Source: Bradyrhizobium elkanii WSM2783
GTDB taxonomy: Bacteria > Pseudomonadota > Alphaproteobacteria > Rhizobiales > Xanthobacteraceae
Direction of reading: 5' to 3'
NCBI RefSeq assembly: GCF_000472865.1
Contig: NZ_AXAP01000005.1
Location: 1-64,000 of the forward strand
Length of the DNA stretch: 64,000 bases
A model generated the notes under the pieces. That model ran no database searches. It saw nothing but the letters and a program-made list of their open reading frames with translations, and was not told the origin of the DNA. This document shows positions 1 through 9,512 of this stretch, piece after piece. The first letter of the stretch is position 1, and each line of letters begins with the position of its first letter. The translations under genes and the position numbers were made by a program.

Positions 1-170
1 CGTCCACCGCATCTCACCGCAACGTTCGTGACGATCGCGAGCCGCCCCTCATCCGCCGTGAGACGCGCGGAGTTAAATCACTGATTTGCCCGACGACGAA
101 AGCGGAATGTTTTTGCGCGGGGGCTGGACGAGGCAAATCACGTTGGAATTGCTGCCGAATTTTTCTCCGC

Positions 171-276
171 CGTCATTCCGGGGCATCGCGAAGCGATGAG
201 CCCGGAATCCATGTCGCCACCTGCGCAAGTGGATGAATGAATTCCGGGCTCGTCCTTCGGACGCCCCGGAATGACG
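171..276. repeat. Palindromic intergenic repeat, family B
   Basis: The two outer arms begin CGTCATTCCGGGGC and end GCCCCGGAATGACG. Inner halves carry CCCGGAATCCA and GAATTCCGGGCTCG, so the unit folds into one long cruciform. Further copies lie at 5361-5461, 22031-22111 and 29231-29340, with a half copy at 38541-38576. It lies just 3' of the leftward gene ending at 295. I see nothing recognisable in bases 1-170. Confidence 0.8.
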
Positions 277-294
277 GAGAGAGCGATGCGCGCT

Positions 295-990
295 TCACGC
301 AGGCGGTTCATCCGGATCGAGTGCAGCCTCGAAGCGCGTCGATGCATCGCTTGCTTCGCCGGCCGCACCAAACACCGCGGCGGCGGTGATGTCCTTGGCG
401 AGATGGGTGCATTCGAGCCAGACCAGATTGAGCATCAAGGGCGGCAGTTCGCGCGCCTGCTGCATGTTCCTGCAGCGGGCCTCGGCGCCTTCCATGCCCC
501 ACCATTGCTGGGCGACCGTCACGACTTTGCGGAAGTTGCGCAAGGTACCCGACGACTTCGCGCGATCGACCTTGGCGAGCTGCGCGCAATGGTTCAGCCA
601 GTTCAGCCCGGCGACGATCGCAATCGCGACATCGTCGACCGCGCGTCCGGTGAAATCGATCACCGTGTCCTCGTGCGGCTGCTGGCGCAGGAAGCCGTCG
701 ATCATCTCGGCCTGGCGCGATGGCTCCGTCAGCAGCGCGGAGTCGCGTCCCGGAATCATGGTCAGATAGCGCATCCCTTCCAGCCGCGTGTGGCGCCAGA
801 TTTCGCGCGGGCTGGCGCTCGCATCATTCGATTTGCGCTTACAGGCAGGATACACGAGATCGCCGTGATCGGCCTTTTCGAGATATGTCGCGACCACCTT
901 GTCCAGCGCCTGCAACAAGGCGTCCGCGCCGGCCCTGGCGTCCAGGACCTCTTCTGACGGCACCTCTCTGCCCCAACCAAACAAGGCCAT
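295..990 (-). CDS. Conserved hypothetical protein, 231 aa
   Basis: This intact leftward frame of 231 codons begins MALFGWGREV. I do not recognise a named domain. The sequence is soluble, with no signal peptide or membrane segment, and is rich in Trp, Cys and Ala in its C-terminal half (for example QQWWGMEGAEARC). It stands alone between repeat B and a small DUF2905 gene, so the neighbours give no functional hint. Codon use is typical of the window: high GC and strong third-position G/C. Two overlapping antisense frames exist but look like composition artefacts. Function unknown. Confidence 0.7.
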   Translation of the reverse strand: MALFGWGREVPSEEVLDARAGADALLQALDKVVATYLEKADHGDLVYPACKRKSNDASASPREIWRHTRLEGMRYLTMIPGRDSALLTEPSRQAEMIDGFLRQQPHEDTVIDFTGRAVDDVAIAIVAGLNWLNHCAQLAKVDRAKSSGTLRNFRKVVTVAQQWWGMEGAEARCRNMQQARELPPLMLNLVWLECTHLAKDITAAAVFGAAGEASDASTRFEAALDPDEPPA

Positions 991-1121
991 GCTTGTTTCC
1001 AGCGTGATCCTCTCCTTTTAAGAGTGTAGCACCGGCGCGGCCGATTGCACTGTGCCAATCCGCCGTATTTTCGGCAGAAACGGGGCCGCGGGCGGCAGGA
1101 TCCAAGGGAACCGGCGCTTTC

Positions 1122-1322
1122 CTAGCGATTGACGAGCCAGATGATCACGCTCAGCACGATGCTGAGCAGTAGCGATGTCATCAGTGGAAAATAGAACGAA
1201 TAGTTTGATCCCTCGACACGGATGTCGCCAGGCAGCCGACCGAGCCCGAGCTTGCCGATCACCGGCCAGAGCAGACCGGCGGCGAGGAGCAGCAGTCCGA
1301 GGATCATCAGCGTACGCTGCAT
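1122..1322 (-). CDS. DUF2905 family small membrane protein
   Basis: This 66-residue protein starts MQRTLMILG. One hydrophobic helix spans about residues 5-20 and a second about 46-64. Between them lies the short Gly/Arg loop LGRLPGDI that is typical of DUF2905 proteins. The start is chosen because GGAGG lies 6 bases upstream of this ATG; the longer upstream reading has no such site and reads through unlikely Arg/Ser-rich sequence. It is probably an inner-membrane protein of unknown function. It lies 52 bases 5' of nothing on its own strand and upstream of htpX's 3' end, so it is likely a separate unit or a distal member of the htpX transcript. Confidence 0.8.
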   Translation of the reverse strand: MQRTLMILGLLLLAAGLLWPVIGKLGLGRLPGDIRVEGSNYSFYFPLMTSLLLSIVLSVIIWLVNR

Positions 1323-1374
1323 CCGATGCCTCCAATTCGTAGGGCCGTTTATCAATCCGCCCCACGAATATCGC

Positions 1375-2307
1375 TTAACCCCACGGTCCGCGCGAAGTGG
1401 ACGCGCCGCCCCATGGGCTGCGGGAAGGATAGCCCGCCCCGGCGGTAGGTGCAGCACCGCCGCCGAGCTCGGCGGCGAGCTGCTGCAGCGCCGCGACGCG
1501 GTTCTCGGTCGACGGGTGGGTGGAGAAGAGATTGTCGACGCCATGGCCCGACAACGGATTGATGATGAACATATGCGCGGTCGCCGGATTGCGCTCGGCC
1601 TCGAAGTTCGGCACCTGGTGCGCGGCATTCTCGATCTTCATCAGCGCGGAAGCGAGCCACATCGGCTGGCCGACGATACGCGCGCCGAGATTGTCGGCGG
1701 CATATTCGCGGGTGCGGCTGATCGCCGTCTGCACCAGCATGGCTCCGAGCGGCCCCAGGATCATCAGCGCGATCGAGCCGACGACGCCTGGACCGCTGCT
1801 GCTGTTGCGGTGGCCACCGAAGAACATGCCGAATTGCGCCAGCATCGAGATCGCGCCGGCGATGGTGGCGGTGATGGTCATCAAGAGCGTGTCATGGTTC
1901 TTGATATGCGCAAGCTCATGCGCGATCACGCCGGCGAGCTCCTCTCGGCTGAGCTGCTGCATGATGCCGGCGGTGACGGCGACCGCGGCATTCTGCGGGT
2001 TGCGGCCGGTGGCAAAAGCGTTGGGTTGCGCCTCGTCCATCACGAACACGCGCGGCATCGGCAGGCCGGCGCGGCTCGCGAGCTCGGCGACAAGGCCGAC
2101 AAGCTCGGGCGCGGTGCGCGCATCGACCTCATGGGCGCCGTACATCCTGAGCACCATGCGGTCGGAATTCCAGTAGGTGAATAGATTGGTCGCGGCCGCA
2201 ACCACCAGCGCGATCATCGCGCCGCTGGCGCCGCCGATGAGATAGCCGATCCCCATGAACAGGGCGGTGAGGCCGGCCAGCAGAAGAGCTGTCTTGAAAT
2301 AGTTCAT
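1375..2307 (-). CDS. htpX: Membrane zinc metalloprotease HtpX
   Basis: HtpX is an M48-family inner-membrane zinc protease that degrades misfolded membrane proteins. The 310-residue product has two N-terminal membrane helices (about residues 5-22 and 26-43). The zinc motif HELAH is at residues 130-134, two more hydrophobic stretches follow near 145-190, and the downstream glutamate ligand is in [10 protein letters not shown]. The length is slightly above the usual 285-300 because of a Gly/Ser/Pro-rich tail. The start is the ATG at 2307 ([10 protein letters not shown]). An upstream in-frame extension exists but is translated from the palindromic repeat and lacks family similarity. Confidence 0.95.
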   Translation of the reverse strand: MNYFKTALLLAGLTALFMGIGYLIGGASGAMIALVVAAATNLFTYWNSDRMVLRMYGAHEVDARTAPELVGLVAELASRAGLPMPRVFVMDEAQPNAFATGRNPQNAAVAVTAGIMQQLSREELAGVIAHELAHIKNHDTLLMTITATIAGAISMLAQFGMFFGGHRNSSSGPGVVGSIALMILGPLGAMLVQTAISRTREYAADNLGARIVGQPMWLASALMKIENAAHQVPNFEAERNPATAHMFIINPLSGHGVDNLFSTHPSTENRVAALQQLAAELGGGAAPTAGAGYPSRSPWGGASTSRGPWG

Positions 2308-2445
2308 CGTCGTTTCCCCTGCGTCGTTGCGGAAAAACCACTGTTGCAGGCGCACCTTAGGTAGGAACTTGCCCATCGCCGCCGCAAGTGGCGAAAGGTG
2401 CGTCGGGGCGACGCGGGCGGGCGGAAACAAGCAGGCTTCCTCCCA

Positions 2446-2570
2446 CGTCGTCCCGGCGAAGGCCGGGACCCATAGCCACAAATGGTCGTTGTGGCGCGCG
2501 CAAGCAGCCGCACCCTAGCACAACAATGCACGTTTGTGGTTATGGGTCCCGGGTCAAGCCCGGGACCACA
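2446..2570. repeat. Palindromic intergenic repeat, family D
   Basis: The left arm is CGTCGTCCCGGCGAAGGCCG, followed by GGGACCCATAGCCACAA. The right half carries TTTGTGGTTATGGGTCCC and GGGTCAAGCCCGGGACCAC. Two further copies lie at 14531-14655 and 49217-49336. It fills most of the 348-base gap between htpX (start 2307) and the lytic transglycosylase (start 2656). Nothing else is recognisable in that gap, although it must hold the promoters for both divergent genes. Confidence 0.8.
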
Positions 2571-2655
2571 GTGGAGTGAGGGATAGCCCGAGCATAAAGC
2601 TTCACGTAAGATCATTACTATCTTTCGTAAGCCCATCCCCTACCGGCGAGTTCTG

Positions 2656-3972
2656 ATGTTCAAGACCCGATTTGCGATCGCGGCCGTCACGATGATTGCG
2701 GCATCTGCGGCCTCCGCGCAGCAATTGTTGCCGGCACCCACACGTCAGGCACCGGCGGCTGCGCGGCCTGCGGCGGTGCCCTCCTCACGCGCGGCGGCTT
2801 GCCACAATGGCCAGAGCTTCGAGCGCTTCCTTGCCGATCTCAAGCAGCGCGCAGTGTCCGAAGGCGTGTCGCAGCAGGCGATCGCGGAAGCCTCGCCCTA
2901 CCTCGTCTACAACCAGGGCATCGTCAACCGCGACCGCGGGCAGCGCGTGTTCGGGCAGATCTTCACCGAGTTCGCGGGGCGAATGGCCGCGCCCTATCGG
3001 ATGCAGCAGGGACAGCAGCGCATCAAGACCTATGCAGCGGCGTTCGCGCGCGCGGAGAAGGAGTACGGCGTGCCGCCGGCGGTGATCGCGGCGTTCTGGG
3101 GACTGGAGAGCGACTTCGGCGCCAACATGGGCAATCTGCCGACGCTGCCTTCGCTGGTGTCGCTTGCCTATGATTGCCGGCGCTCCGAGATGTTCCAGAA
3201 CGAGACCATCGCAGCCTTGAAGATCATCGACCGCGGCGACCTTTCGGCCGATGAGATGGTCGGCTCCTGGGCCGGCGAGCTCGGGCAGACGCAATTCCTG
3301 CCGACGCACTATTTCAACTATGCCGTCGACTACGATGGCGATGGCCATCGCAATCTCCTGAGCAGCGGGCCCGACGTGATCGGATCGACTGCGAACTATA
3401 TCGCCAACGGATTGAAGTGGCGGCGCGGCGAGCCGTGGCTGCAGGAAGTGCGCGTGACCGCTTCCAACTTTCCGTGGGACCAGGCCGATCTCACAACCAA
3501 GCTGCCGCGTTCAAAATGGGCGCAGCTCGGCGTGACCTATCCGGATGGACGTCCACTAGCGAATGACGACATGCCCGCATCGCTGCTGTTGCCGATGGGA
3601 CGAAATGGGCCGGCGTTCCTGGCCTATGCCAATTTCGCCGCCTACACCGAATGGAATAATTCGCTGATCTATTCGACCACCGCAGGCTATCTCGCGTCGC
3701 GCATCGCAGGCTGCCCGCCGATGCTGCGGCCTTCGGGTCCCGTGGCGCAATTGCCGTTCAACGAGATCAAGGAATTGCAGCAGCTCCTGGTGCGCGCCGG
3801 CTTCAATGTCGGCAAGGTCGACGGCGTGCTCGGACAGGCGAGCCGTAGCGCCGTGAAGGCGATGCAGATCAAATATGGACTACCGGCGGATTCCTGGCCG
3901 ACCGCGGACCTGCTGGCGCGGATGCGCGGGCGCACCCAGCCGACGGAAGCGGCGATGCCGGCCGTTCGTTAG
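2656..3972 (+). CDS. MltB-type lytic murein transglycosylase with PG-binding domain
   Basis: This enzyme cleaves peptidoglycan glycan strands in the periplasm to give 1,6-anhydro ends. The 438-residue product has a Sec signal peptide (residues 1-21, cleaving after ASA) and a Pro/Ala-rich linker. The SLT_2/MltB catalytic domain spans about residues 55-345, with the catalytic glutamate E151 in GLESDFG. A PG_binding_1 domain covers about 368-430. No lipobox is present, so it is soluble and periplasmic, unlike Escherichia coli MltB. This domain order is common in Rhizobiales. It is a single gene with no operon partner. Confidence 0.93.
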   Translation: MFKTRFAIAAVTMIAASAASAQQLLPAPTRQAPAAARPAAVPSSRAAACHNGQSFERFLADLKQRAVSEGVSQQAIAEASPYLVYNQGIVNRDRGQRVFGQIFTEFAGRMAAPYRMQQGQQRIKTYAAAFARAEKEYGVPPAVIAAFWGLESDFGANMGNLPTLPSLVSLAYDCRRSEMFQNETIAALKIIDRGDLSADEMVGSWAGELGQTQFLPTHYFNYAVDYDGDGHRNLLSSGPDVIGSTANYIANGLKWRRGEPWLQEVRVTASNFPWDQADLTTKLPRSKWAQLGVTYPDGRPLANDDMPASLLLPMGRNGPAFLAYANFAAYTEWNNSLIYSTTAGYLASRIAGCPPMLRPSGPVAQLPFNEIKELQQLLVRAGFNVGKVDGVLGQASRSAVKAMQIKYGLPADSWPTADLLARMRGRTQPTEAAMPAVR

Positions 3973-4131
3973 GACGTAAGTCCGCTTCGGGAAATGACGC
4001 CTCTGTGACGGACCTGCTCAAGAGGTCGTTCTTGCTGCTCACATCCTGATTTGGAACAAATCCTACTGGGGCATTGCACCCATCGCCGCAATGCACAAGT
4101 GTTGGGTATCGTTCATTTCCGGAAAGCCCTC

Positions 4132-5235
4132 ATGAGCCAATCCTCCAAACTGTTCGAGCCCTTCAAGCTTGGTCCGCTGACGCTGCCCAATCGGGCGGTG
4201 ATGGCGCCGTTGACACGCAACCGGGCGGCACCGTCGAGCTTCGTTCCAAGCCCGCTTGCGGTCGACTATTACGCGCAGCGCGCCTCCGCCGGCCTTCTGA
4301 TCACCGAGGCGAGCCAGGTCTCGCAGCAGGGCCAGGGCTACCAGGACACGCCCGGCATCTATTCGAAGGAACAGATTGCGGGATGGCGCAAGGTTACCGA
4401 TGCCGTGCACGCGCGCGGCGGACGCATTGTCATCCAGCTCTGGCATGTCGGCCGCATCTCCCACACCCTGCTACAGCCGAACGGCGGCGCGCCGGTTGCG
4501 CCATCCGCGATCCGCGCCAAGACCAAAACCTTCGTCAATGGCAGCTTTACCGACGTGTCCGAGCCCCGCGCGCTCGAGCTCGCCGAAATTCCTGGGATCA
4601 TCGAAGACTTCCGGCGCGGCGCGGCGAATGCGATCGAAGCCGGTTTTGACGGCGTCGAGATCCACGGCGCCAACGGCTATCTGCTCGACCAGTTCGCCAA
4701 GGATGGCACCAACAAGCGCACCGACGCCTATGGCGGGTCGATCGAGAACCGCGCGCGGCTGATGCTGGAAGTCTCCAAAGCGGTGGCCGCGGAAGTCGGC
4801 GCCGAGCGCACCGGCATCCGCATCTCGCCGGTGACGCCAGCCAATGACGTCTCCGACTCCAATCCGCAGCCGCTGTTCGATTACATCGTCGATGGGCTCA
4901 ACGCGCTGAAGCTGGTCTATATCCACGTCATCGAAGGCGCGACCGGCGGGCCGCGCGATGTCGCGCCGTTCGATTACGCGTCGCTGCGCAAGCGCTTCAA
5001 GCAGGCATATGTGGCGAACAACGGCTATGATTTCGCGCTGGCGAACAAGGTGCTGGAATCCGGTGCCGCCGACCTGATCGCGTTCGGCAAGCTGTTCATC
5101 TCCAACCCCGACCTGGTCGAGCGCCTGAAGAGTGGCGCAGCGCTGAACGAATGGGACAAGGCCACGTTCTACGGCGGCGGCGCGAAGGGATACACGGACT
5201 ATCCGACGCTGGAGGCCGCGGAAGCGGCGCAGTAA
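4132..5235 (+). CDS. Old Yellow Enzyme family alkene reductase (NemA-like)
   Basis: This FMN-dependent, NAD(P)H-using ene-reductase acts on activated C=C bonds of electrophiles such as enones, N-ethylmaleimide and nitrate esters. The 367-residue product is one TIM barrel of normal family length. Visible motifs include the N-terminal KLFEPFKLG and NRAVMAPLTRNRA, the substrate-binding HGANGYLLDQF (His and Asn of the active site), and the FMN phosphate region DLIAFGKLFISNPDL near the C-terminus. The ATG at 4132 (MSQSSKLF) is preferred, as family members start there; an in-frame ATG at 4051 would add 27 unrelated residues. No TetR (NemR-like) regulator is adjacent. Confidence 0.92.
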   Translation: MSQSSKLFEPFKLGPLTLPNRAVMAPLTRNRAAPSSFVPSPLAVDYYAQRASAGLLITEASQVSQQGQGYQDTPGIYSKEQIAGWRKVTDAVHARGGRIVIQLWHVGRISHTLLQPNGGAPVAPSAIRAKTKTFVNGSFTDVSEPRALELAEIPGIIEDFRRGAANAIEAGFDGVEIHGANGYLLDQFAKDGTNKRTDAYGGSIENRARLMLEVSKAVAAEVGAERTGIRISPVTPANDVSDSNPQPLFDYIVDGLNALKLVYIHVIEGATGGPRDVAPFDYASLRKRFKQAYVANNGYDFALANKVLESGAADLIAFGKLFISNPDLVERLKSGAALNEWDKATFYGGGAKGYTDYPTLEAAEAAQ

Positions 5236-5244
5236 AGCAAGCGC

Positions 5245-5331
5245 CGTCATTGCGAGGAGCGACAGCGACGAAGCAATCCATGCTGCCGCGCGCGCGGACA
5301 GCTGGATTGCTTCGCTTCGCTCGCAATGACG
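5245..5331. repeat. Palindromic intergenic repeat, family A
   Basis: The outer arms are CGTCATTGCGAG and CTCGCAATGACG-like, and the inner arms are GAAGCAATCCA and TGGATTGCTTC. Related copies lie at 13437-13532, 29835-29910, 35519-35602 and 38425-38509. It is the first of three different repeat families packed into 5236-5597, a 362-base gap between two convergent genes that holds only these repeats and a terminator. Confidence 0.85.
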
Positions 5332-5360
5332 GGTGGAAAGGACGCCGTCTCTCTCCCACT

Positions 5361-5461
5361 GTCATTCCGGGGCGCGCGTAGCGCGAGCCCGGAATCCATC
5401 GGGCAGCAGGCGACGCCGTGAAATGGATTCCGGGCTCGCGCTTCGCGCGCCCCGGAATGAC
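5361..5461. repeat. Palindromic intergenic repeat, family B
   Basis: This is a second copy of the family seen at 171-276. Its arms are GTCATTCCGGGGCGCGCG and CGCGCGCCCCGGAATGAC, with inner GGAATCCAT and ATGGATTCC. It lies between repeat A and a terminator-like hairpin. Confidence 0.85.
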
Positions 5462-5462
5462 G

Positions 5463-5491
5463 AAAGGCCGGGATTGCTCCCGGCCTTTTTT
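5463..5491 (+). terminator. Rho-independent terminator downstream of the OYE gene
   Basis: An 11-base stem, AAAGGCCGGGA paired with TCCCGGCCTTT, has a TTGC loop and is followed on the + strand by a run ending in TTTTTT. It lies 228 bases after the OYE stop codon at 5235 and faces the 3' end of glpV. The A residues on the left also give it some bidirectional character. Confidence 0.75.
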
Positions 5492-5498
5492 CTCTCTC

Positions 5499-5584
5499 CG
5501 TCATGCCCGGGCTTGTCCCGGGCATCCACGTCTTTCCACACGCGCGGCGACGCGTGGATGGCCGGGACAAGCCCGGCCATGACG
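5499..5584. repeat. Palindromic intergenic repeat, family C
   Basis: The arms are CGTCATGCCCGGGCTTGTCC and GGACAAGCCCGGCCATGACG, with inner ATCCACG and CGTGGAT. A second copy is at 41676-41762. It ends 13 bases before the glpV stop codon. Confidence 0.85.
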
Positions 5585-5597
5585 GCGTTGCAAGAGA

Positions 5598-7388
5598 TCA
5601 CTTCGCCTCGGCGCGCTTCGGCGGGGTAGCGGGCCACGACTTGATCAGGGTGTCGTAGTCGACCGTCTCGCCCTTCGGCTTCTCGTTGGCGAGCTTGCGC
5701 TGCGGCGCGATGGTGCCATCCTTCTCGGCCTTGGCGAACCAGTATTCCGGCTTCTCCTTCTTGTTCAGCTTCGGGCCGCAGGCGCCCTGCACGCCTGATT
5801 TCTCGAGCCGCTCCATCACCGAGTCCTGGGCCGCGGCGAGCGCGTCCATCGCCTGTTGCGGCGTCTTCGCACCCGACGACGCATCGCCGATGTTCTGCCA
5901 CCAGAGCTGGGCGAGCTTCGGATAGTCAGGTACGTTGTTGCCGGTCGGGGTCCACTGCACGCGCGCGGGCGAGCGGTAGAACTCGATCAGGCCGCCGAGC
6001 TGGGGCGCGCGCTCGGTGAACGACTTGTCCCAGATATCGGACTCGCGGATGAAGGTGAGACCGACATGGCTCTTCTTCAACGACACCGTCTTGGAGACGA
6101 TGAACTGCAGATAGAGCCAGGCTGCCTTGCGGCGGTCCGCCGGCGTCGACTTCAACAGCGTCAGCGAGCCGGCATCCTGATAGCCGAGCTTCATGCCCTC
6201 CTTCCAGTACGAGCCGTGCGGCGACGGGGCCATGCGCCATTTCGGCGTGCCGTCTGCGTTCATGACGGGAATGCCGGGCTTCACCATGTCAGCCGTGAAC
6301 GCGGTGTACCAGAAGATCTGCTGGGCGATGTTGCCCTGCGCCGGCACCGGGCCCGATTCGGAGAAGGTCATGCCCTGCGCCTGCGGCGGGGCATACTTCT
6401 TGAGCCACTCGAGATATTTGGTGATCGAGTAGACGGCGGCCGGACCATTGGTGTCGCCGCCGCGCTCGACCGACGAACCAACGGGGCGGCAGCCTTCCAT
6501 GCGGATGCCCCACTCGTCGACCGGCAGACCGTTCGGGATGCCCCTGTCGCCATTGCCCGCCATCGACAGCCAGGCGTCGGTGAAGCGCCAGCCGAGCGAG
6601 GGGTCCTTCTTGCCATAGTCCATATGGCCGTAGACCTTGACGCCGTTGATCTCCTTGATGTCGTTGGTGAAGAACTCGGCGATATCTTCATACGCCGACC
6701 AGTTCACGGGCACGCCGAGCTCGTAGCCATACTTGGCCTTGAACTTGGCCTTGTAGTCGGGGTTGGTGAACCAGTCGTAGCGGAACCAATAGACGTTGGC
6801 GAACTGCTGGTCGGGCAACTGATAGAGCTTGCCGTCCGGCGCCGTCGTGAACGACTTGCCGATGAAGTCGTTGACGTCGAGATAGGGATCGGTGACGTCC
6901 TTGCCCTCGCCCGTCATGTAGTCCGACAGCACGATGGTCTGGCCGTAGCGGAAATGCGTGCCGATCAGGTCGCTGTCGTTGATCCAGCCGTCATAGACGT
7001 TCTTGCCGGACTGCATCTGGGTCTGCAGCTTCTCGACCACGTCGCCTTCCTGGATGGTGTCGTGCTTGAGCTTGATGCCCGTGATCTCGCTGAATGCCTT
7101 GGCGAGCGTCTTCGCCTCATATTCATGCGTCGTAATGGTTTCCGAGACGATGTTGATTTCCATGCCCTTGAAGGGCTCGGCCGCCTTGGCGAACCACTGC
7201 AGCTCCTTCATCTGCTCTTCCTTCGAGATCGTCGAAGGCTGGAATTCGCTGTCGATCCATTTCTGGTTGACGGCATCGTCGGCGCGCGCCGGTGCGGCAA
7301 CGCCCGCGGCAGCCACGAGCAGCGCGGCGGCGCTGGTCATCGCGAGCCAACGGCTCCTGGTCAGGTTCCTTCCTCTCAAGTGTCGCAT
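5598..7388 (-). CDS. glpV: Glycerol ABC transporter periplasmic binding protein GlpV
   Basis: This is the solute-binding component of the rhizobial glycerol importer GlpSTPQUV. The 596-residue product has a Sec signal peptide (about residues 1-36, ending PARADD) followed by an SBP_bac_1-type fold. At nearly 600 residues it is much longer than common 430-residue sugar-binding proteins, as expected for the GlpV type. A strong GGAGG lies 8 bases before the ATG. It is the last gene of a leftward operon, 75 bases after glpU, and ends next to palindromic repeat C. The assignment rests on the protein together with the full neighbouring set of genes; the ligand is inferred from the family. Confidence 0.9.
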   Translation of the reverse strand: MRHLRGRNLTRSRWLAMTSAAALLVAAAGVAAPARADDAVNQKWIDSEFQPSTISKEEQMKELQWFAKAAEPFKGMEINIVSETITTHEYEAKTLAKAFSEITGIKLKHDTIQEGDVVEKLQTQMQSGKNVYDGWINDSDLIGTHFRYGQTIVLSDYMTGEGKDVTDPYLDVNDFIGKSFTTAPDGKLYQLPDQQFANVYWFRYDWFTNPDYKAKFKAKYGYELGVPVNWSAYEDIAEFFTNDIKEINGVKVYGHMDYGKKDPSLGWRFTDAWLSMAGNGDRGIPNGLPVDEWGIRMEGCRPVGSSVERGGDTNGPAAVYSITKYLEWLKKYAPPQAQGMTFSESGPVPAQGNIAQQIFWYTAFTADMVKPGIPVMNADGTPKWRMAPSPHGSYWKEGMKLGYQDAGSLTLLKSTPADRRKAAWLYLQFIVSKTVSLKKSHVGLTFIRESDIWDKSFTERAPQLGGLIEFYRSPARVQWTPTGNNVPDYPKLAQLWWQNIGDASSGAKTPQQAMDALAAAQDSVMERLEKSGVQGACGPKLNKKEKPEYWFAKAEKDGTIAPQRKLANEKPKGETVDYDTLIKSWPATPPKRAEAK

Positions 7389-7463
7389 GGCGGTTCCTCC
7401 GGTTATGGCGACAAATTAAAATCCAGGTCCGGGTTGATCCCGGATCTGCTCTTCTTCACTTCC

Positions 7464-7793
7464 TCAGACGGTGCGGAAAATCACAACGGCCGTGGCAAGC
7501 GAAATCAGTGTGGCGAGCCACAGGCTCGAAACCTCGACGCCCTCCTCCCCAATGGGCAGCGTGGTGATGGAGTCGGCGCCGACGAGCCCGATCCAGACGA
7601 GATGGATGACGGCGGCGAGCACCAGCGAGATGAAGAGACGATCGCCGCGCGTGGTCGGAATCCTGAGCACGCCGACGCGCTCGGCTTCGGGATAGGCGAC
7701 CGCGAGCCAGGTCATCAGCGCAAGCGTCATGCCGAGCAGCGCAAAGAAGATCGCCGTCGGCAGCGTCCAGGCCATCCATGCGATACTTTCCAT
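7464..7793 (-). CDS. glpU: DUF2160 membrane protein GlpU of the glycerol transporter
   Basis: This 109-residue protein has three hydrophobic segments, at about residues 8-33, 50-72 and 88-107. It belongs to the DUF2160 family of small inner-membrane proteins found between permease and binding-protein genes in glycerol-type ABC operons. It starts 10 bases after the glpQ stop codon and is co-oriented with it, which supports co-translation. Its role in transport is not settled; it may be an accessory subunit of the permease complex. Confidence 0.85.
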   Translation of the reverse strand: MESIAWMAWTLPTAIFFALLGMTLALMTWLAVAYPEAERVGVLRIPTTRGDRLFISLVLAAVIHLVWIGLVGADSITTLPIGEEGVEVSSLWLATLISLATAVVIFRTV

Positions 7794-7803
7794 CGGGCGC
7801 CTC

Positions 7804-8609
<806 letters not shown>

Positions 8610-8610
<1 letters not shown>

Positions 8611-9512
8611 CACACAGCTCCCTCTTTTTGCGGGCGCTCGGCGCCGGCATTGGTCATGACGGTGTAGAACACCCAGCAGACGATCAGGATGATGAGGTTG
8701 TAGACCAGCGACAACGCCGCGGCCTTGCCGAGATCGAATTGGCCGAGCGCGATCTTGACCAGCTCGATCGAGATGAAGGTGGTCGAATTGCCCGGCCCGC
8801 CGCCGGTGACGACGAACGGCTCGGTATAGATCATGAAACTGTCCATGAAGCGAAGCAGCACCGCGATCAGGAGCACGCGGTTCATCTTCGGCAACTGGAT
8901 CGCGCGGAACACCGCCCAGCGCGAGGCGCCGTCGATCTGGGCGGCCTGGTAATATGCATCGGGAATCGACTTCAGGCCGGCGTAGCAGAGCAGCGCCACA
9001 AGGCTGGTCCAGTGCCAGACGTCCATCACGATGACGGTCGCCCAGGCGTCGAACTCGTTGGAAACGTAGTTGTAGTTGATACCCAGGCTGTTCAGGGTAT
9101 AGCCGAGCAGGCCGATGTCGGGACGGCCGAAGATCTGCCAGATGGTGCCGACCACGTTAAACGGAATGAGTAGCGGCAGCGCCAGGATCACGAGGCAGAC
9201 GGCGACGGTCCAGCCCTCGCGCGGCATCGACAGCGCGACCACGATGCCAAGCGGGATCTCGATCGCGAGGATGATCGCGGAGAAGATCAGGTTGCGCCAG
9301 AGCGAGGCGAAGAAGCGTTCGCCGAGATCGGTCGAGGGATCGAGCAATTCCTTGAACCAGCCGACGCCGTTCCAGAAGAACTGGTTGTTGCCGAACGTGT
9401 CCTGCATCGAATAGTTCACCACCGTCATCAGCGGAATGATCGCGGAGAACGCCACCACCAGGAACACCGGCAGCACCAGGAACCAGGCTTTCTGGTTGAC
9501 CGTCTTGTCCAT
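8610..9512 (-). CDS. glpP: Glycerol ABC transporter permease GlpP
   Basis: This inner-membrane permease of the MalF/UgpA type has 300 residues and six predicted helices, the first near residues 8-32. The EAA-type coupling loop is around IPDAYYQAAQIDGASRWAVF. The ATG at 9512 is preferred and a GTG one codon upstream is the alternative. It overlaps the glpT stop as TGATG and is itself overlapped by glpQ, so glpT-P-Q should be translated as a coupled unit. It is the partner permease of GlpQ. Confidence 0.92.

Noticed and set aside
5245..5584. Possible CRISPR array
   Set aside because: The units are single palindromes of different families with no regular spacing, no spacers of equal length and no cas genes.
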